Origin: Chloroflexota bacterium
Lineage (GTDB): Bacteria > Chloroflexota > Anaerolineae > B4-G1
Length of the DNA: 8,373 nt
Direction: 5' to 3'
Assembly (NCBI GenBank): GCA_003648085.1
Contig: QMOC01000080.1
Coordinates: forward strand, 1 to 8,373
The position numbers were made by a program, and so were the translations under genes. This document shows, in pieces, positions 6,264-8,373 of the stretch. The notes under the pieces were generated by a model. The model made no database searches and was not told the origin of the DNA. It saw only the letters and a program-made list of their open reading frames with translations. Positions within the stretch are counted from its first letter, which is position 1. Every line of letters starts with the position of its first letter.

Positions 6264-8006
6264 ATGGTCAAGAATCGAGAGTGCTTTCGATACCGCCTGG
6301 CCGCCGTCGCCGTAGCGGTCCTGCTGTTATGCCTGGGGCTGGGGCATCCCGCCTCACCCTCTTCAGCAGGCACGGCCCGCTCGGCCCAGCGCCTCAGAGA
6401 GCATCGAAAAATGCTCTGGATGCCCCGCTTCAGCAGGGATTTCCCGGCTCAAGTCAGGCCTCCGGCCGATTTTTTCGAGACATTCTTCAGCGCCGGGTGG
6501 CACGGCCGGCGCGCAGGCGAAATCTGCTCTCACGAACTCCTCGTCAGGCTTCGGGGCGAGTTGGATGAAAGCAGCGCCCGGAACTTCTTCGCCCGATATG
6601 ACCTCAACGTTATCAAACGCATACCTCGAATTGACATCTGGTTGGTGACGGGTTCTGAGATGCCCAGCTCCGTTTTCGGGCACCGCCTTGGACAGGACAG
6701 TGACGTGTTGTGGTTTGAGCCCAATGGACGAGTTCATACTTCAGGCATCATCCCTGATGACAATTTCTACCAGGCGCAGCAGTGGAACCTGCGGCTAATT
6801 GGACTGCCGGAGGCATGGGTCTTCACCACCGGCAGTGCCGATCCCATCGCCGTGATTGACACCGGCGTAGACCTGGATCATCCCGACCTTGCCGCCAAGA
6901 TTTGGATTAACGCCGGCGAAATCCCGGCTAACGGCCAGGACGATGACGGCAACGGGTATGTGGACGACGTTCACGGTTGGGATTTTGTGCACGGTGACGC
7001 TGTGCCGCAGGATGACAACTCCCACGGCAGCCACGTGGCCGGCATTGTCGCCGCGCACACGGACAATGCCATAGGTATAGCCGGAGTTGCCTGGCAGTCG
7101 TCCATTATGCCGCTCAAGGCATTGAACAGCCACGGAGATGGCACCTGGGCCGATGTGGCCGAGGCCATCATCTACGCTGCCGACAACGGAGCCCACATCT
7201 TGAACCTTAGTCTTGGGGGAGAGGAATCTTCACAGACGATCGAGGACGCCGTATCGTATGCCCACAGTCAGGGGTGTCTCCTCATGGCAGCGGCCGGCAA
7301 CAACGAGTTCCAACCTGCGCCGGTTGAATATCCGGCCGCTCTGCCGGGGGTGTTGGCGGTCGCCGCGACGATGGAGGATGACACACCCTGGTCATACAGC
7401 AATCGCGGTCCCGAGATTGACGTAGCAGCCCCTGGCGTTGACATTTTCAGTGCAAATAGATCGGGCTCCTACTACCTCAACAGTGGTACCTCAATGGCAG
7501 TGCCTCACGTCAGCGGCCTGGCGGCCCTCATTTGGTCATTGCAGCCCACATTGACCGCAGATCAGGTCGCCCATGCCATCACCAGCACGGCCCGCGACGT
7601 CTACACGCCGGGCTGGGACCAACGGACAGGCTGGGGGCGCATTGACGCTCAGGCTGCCATCCTACACCTCGTGCAACCTCGCATAGACATCGTCCCCGAT
7701 CGCCCCTCCATCCTGGTGGGAGATGAAAGCGCCACCCTGACGACCACCATCACCTATAGCCAGAGCCAGCCGGTGCCCGATGGACTTACAGTGACCTTCA
7801 TCGTCACTCTAGGTAATGTGAGCCCCCAGGCCACCGCTACATCCGGAGGACAGGTCACTACAACGTTCACGAGCACGGAGAGCGGCCAGGCCATCATCAC
7901 AGCCAGTGTGGGACCTGGCTTTCAAGATGCCCTGACACTCACGGTCACTCCCCGTTGCCTCTACTTACCCGTCACTCTGGATCAATGGTCTGGCGATCCT
8001 GGATAG
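6264..8006 (+). CDS. Secreted thermitase-like S8A subtilisin protease with C-terminal Ig-like domain
   Basis: This is a 580-aa secreted serine endopeptidase. The ATG at 6264 is preferred over the in-frame GTG at 6171 because it follows a good SD and begins a signal peptide (basic start, hydrophobic core at about 12-27); the longer form would translate through the terminator. Residues about 90-160 form a fervidolysin/I9-like propeptide (HELLVRLRGELDES onward). 'DDNFYQAQQWNLRLIGLPEAW' is the usual lead-in to a thermitase-like catalytic domain, which shows all hallmarks: Asp199 in VIDTGVD, a Ca-loop-like QDDDGNGYVDD at 225-235, His254 in SHGSHVAG, Asn346 in AAAGNNE and Ser410 in GTSMAVPHVSG. Residues about 473-561 resemble an invasin/intimin Big_1 Ig-like domain (PVPDGLTVTF, then alternating strands). 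The C-terminus RCLYLPVTLDQW echoes the YLPIVVR tail of the upstream protease. 'LLLC' at 20-23 is a poor lipobox, so a lipoprotein is unlikely. An active protease is very likely; its substrate is unknown. Confidence 0.95.
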   Translation: MVKNRECFRYRLAAVAVAVLLLCLGLGHPASPSSAGTARSAQRLREHRKMLWMPRFSRDFPAQVRPPADFFETFFSAGWHGRRAGEICSHELLVRLRGELDESSARNFFARYDLNVIKRIPRIDIWLVTGSEMPSSVFGHRLGQDSDVLWFEPNGRVHTSGIIPDDNFYQAQQWNLRLIGLPEAWVFTTGSADPIAVIDTGVDLDHPDLAAKIWINAGEIPANGQDDDGNGYVDDVHGWDFVHGDAVPQDDNSHGSHVAGIVAAHTDNAIGIAGVAWQSSIMPLKALNSHGDGTWADVAEAIIYAADNGAHILNLSLGGEESSQTIEDAVSYAHSQGCLLMAAAGNNEFQPAPVEYPAALPGVLAVAATMEDDTPWSYSNRGPEIDVAAPGVDIFSANRSGSYYLNSGTSMAVPHVSGLAALIWSLQPTLTADQVAHAITSTARDVYTPGWDQRTGWGRIDAQAAILHLVQPRIDIVPDRPSILVGDESATLTTTITYSQSQPVPDGLTVTFIVTLGNVSPQATATSGGQVTTTFTSTESGQAIITASVGPGFQDALTLTVTPRCLYLPVTLDQWSGDPG

Positions 8007-8074
8007 ATCACTTGCTCGCCGGTGGCCCGATCGGGGACGTTTAAGGACGTGCGCTGGTATCGTAAGCATACTAC

Positions 8075-8088
8075 CCGGCGATTGCCGG
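8075..8088 (+). promoter_or_regulatory. Short inverted repeat just upstream of the promoter
   Basis: CCGGC (8075-8079) and GCCGG (8084-8088) form a 5-bp GC-rich stem with a GATT loop, ending 7 nt before the -35 element at 8096. There is no T-run after it, so it is a weak terminator candidate for the second protease. It could instead be an operator or chance. No convincing terminator is visible in 8007-8095. Confidence 0.2.
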
Positions 8089-8095
8089 CCCATGC

Positions 8096-8123
8096 TTGTC
8101 AAATCCCCCTTTTCGTGTATCAT
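8096..8123 (+). promoter_or_regulatory. Sigma-70-like promoter for the CoA-binding gene
   Basis: TTGTCA (8096-8101) and TATCAT (8118-8123) each match 5 of 6 consensus positions (TTGACA, TATAAT) and are separated by 16 bp. Transcription would start near 8130, giving a leader of about 120 nt before the ATG at 8251. This is the best-matched promoter in the window and suggests that the last gene is expressed independently of the proteases. Confidence 0.55.
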
Positions 8124-8149
8124 TGGGACTAACCCTGCCGGAGATGAGT

Positions 8150-8179
8150 ATGCCGAATAGGTCATTTCAGTCGCTCTGA
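8150..8179 (+). CDS. Possible 9-codon leader ORF (very tentative)
   Basis: A short frame encodes MPNRSFQSL followed by TGA at 8177-8179. GGAG at 8140-8143 lies 6 nt before its ATG, a better SD arrangement than the main gene has. It lies inside the predicted leader and its stop codon falls in the loop of the larger leader hairpin. That placement would suit translation-coupled control, but a 9-codon frame easily occurs by chance. Confidence 0.15.
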   Translation: MPNRSFQSL

Positions 8180-8205
8180 CCTCGCTCTGAACGACTGAAG
8201 TCGTT
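8164..8205 (+). repeat. Overlapping alternative hairpins / REP-like palindrome in the leader
   Basis: TTCAGTCG (8166-8173) pairs perfectly with CGACTGAA (8192-8199), extendable to 10 bp using one G-U pair. AACGACT (8190-8196) also pairs perfectly with AGTCGTT (8199-8205) across a 2-nt spacer. The two stems share 8192-8196 and 8199, so they exclude each other. No U-tract follows, so this is not a standard transcription attenuator. Palindromes of the form ACGACTGAAGTCGT also look like dispersed intergenic repeats, so a REP-like element is an equally good explanation. Confidence 0.45.
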
Positions 8206-8250
8206 ACTACGAGCAAAATCGCCAGTGTCCGGTTAGTAGAGTAAAGTCTT

Positions 8251-8373
8251 ATGCTCGATGCATTCTTCCACCCCCAATCGGTCGCCGTCATCGGCGCTTC
8301 CCGTGATCCTGAAAAGTTGGGCTACGCGGTGTTGGCCAACCTCAAAGAGGGAGGCTATCCGGGCCGCCTCTAC
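8251..8373 (+). CDS. CoA-binding / ADP-forming acyl-CoA synthetase-type protein, N-terminal part only
   Basis: The first 41 codons are visible before the window ends. MLDAFFHPQSVAVIGAS followed by RDPEKLGYAVLANLKEGGYPGRLY is the typical start of the CoA-binding Rossmann domain (the VAVIGAS nucleotide loop and the 'G..vl.NL...gy.G.ly' segment). This domain opens the ADP-forming acetate-CoA ligase alpha subunit, the fused alpha-beta forms, and the Pat/YfiQ-type protein acetyltransferases that carry an added GNAT domain. The ADP-forming enzymes interconvert acetyl-CoA and acetate with ATP formation in the cytoplasm. The visible part cannot separate these possibilities. The start is secure: an in-frame TAA at 8242-8244 precedes the ATG. 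The SD is weak or absent. A promoter at 8096-8123 and a structured leader lie upstream. Confidence 0.88.
   Translation, partial: MLDAFFHPQSVAVIGASRDPEKLGYAVLANLKEGGYPGRLY

Noticed and set aside
6324..6335. Lipoprotein signal (LLLC) in the second protease
   Set aside because: The residue before the Cys is Leu; lipoboxes need Gly, Ala or Ser there. An ordinary signal peptide fits better.
8026..8035. CCCGATCGGG palindrome after the second protease as a terminator
   Set aside because: It is a perfect palindrome, but as RNA it leaves only about 3 bp around a 4-nt loop and has no adjacent T-tract.
7965..8291. 108-codon - strand frame across the right intergenic region
   Set aside because: It overlaps both the end of the second protease and the start of the CoA-binding gene, has no recognisable domain, and runs against the promoter and leader signals on the + strand.
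1..8373. CRISPR arrays, tRNA or rRNA genes, insertion sequences and transposase genes
   Set aside because: I looked for regular direct repeats, cloverleaf-like segments, conserved rRNA stretches, and transposase-like coding or terminal inverted repeats, and saw none.

Overview
The window is about 8.4 kb of GC-rich bacterial DNA. It is dominated by two unrelated-looking secreted subtilisin-family (S8) serine proteases on the + strand, followed by the first 41 codons of a CoA-binding / ADP-forming acyl-CoA synthetase-type gene that runs off the right edge. The source is probably a Chloroflexota (Anaerolineae/Caldilineae-like) bacterium. That is inferred from the GC-rich coding sequence, very large secreted proteases built from DUF11/Ig-like modules, C-termini carrying a 'YLP-hydrophobic' tail, and a nearby acetate-CoA ligase-type gene. 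No rRNA, tRNA or other marker gene is present to confirm it.

Layout. Positions 1-197 are non-coding or hold only the last codons of an upstream gene: a 10-bp hairpin followed by T-rich sequence (36-79), then a second hairpin (99-126) that carries a near-perfect anti-16S Shine-Dalgarno sequence with no correctly spaced start codon. The giant protease occupies 198-6152 (1984 aa). It has a signal peptide, a propeptide-like region, a catalytic domain with Asp222, His443, Asn557 and Ser650, a long Asp-His insertion, several beta-sandwich modules, three DUF11-type repeats and a Tyr5-LPIVVR tail. A strong intrinsic terminator (6189-6227) separates it from the second protease (6264-8006, 580 aa). That protein is a textbook thermitase-like enzyme with an invasin-like Ig domain and a 'YLPVTL' tail. 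An extended -10 element directly after the terminator suggests it has its own promoter.

Positions 8007-8250 are non-coding but structured. They hold a good sigma-70-like promoter (8096-8123), a possible 9-codon leader ORF and two mutually exclusive hairpins, all upstream of the CoA-binding gene at 8251.

The two proteases plausibly act outside the cell in protein breakdown, and the third gene would act in the cytoplasm in acyl-CoA energy metabolism. Terminators and promoters divide the three genes, so I see neighbours and not one operon. I found no clear multi-gene new system. The most interesting points are the architecture of the giant protease, the shared C-terminal tail, and the two structured leaders.
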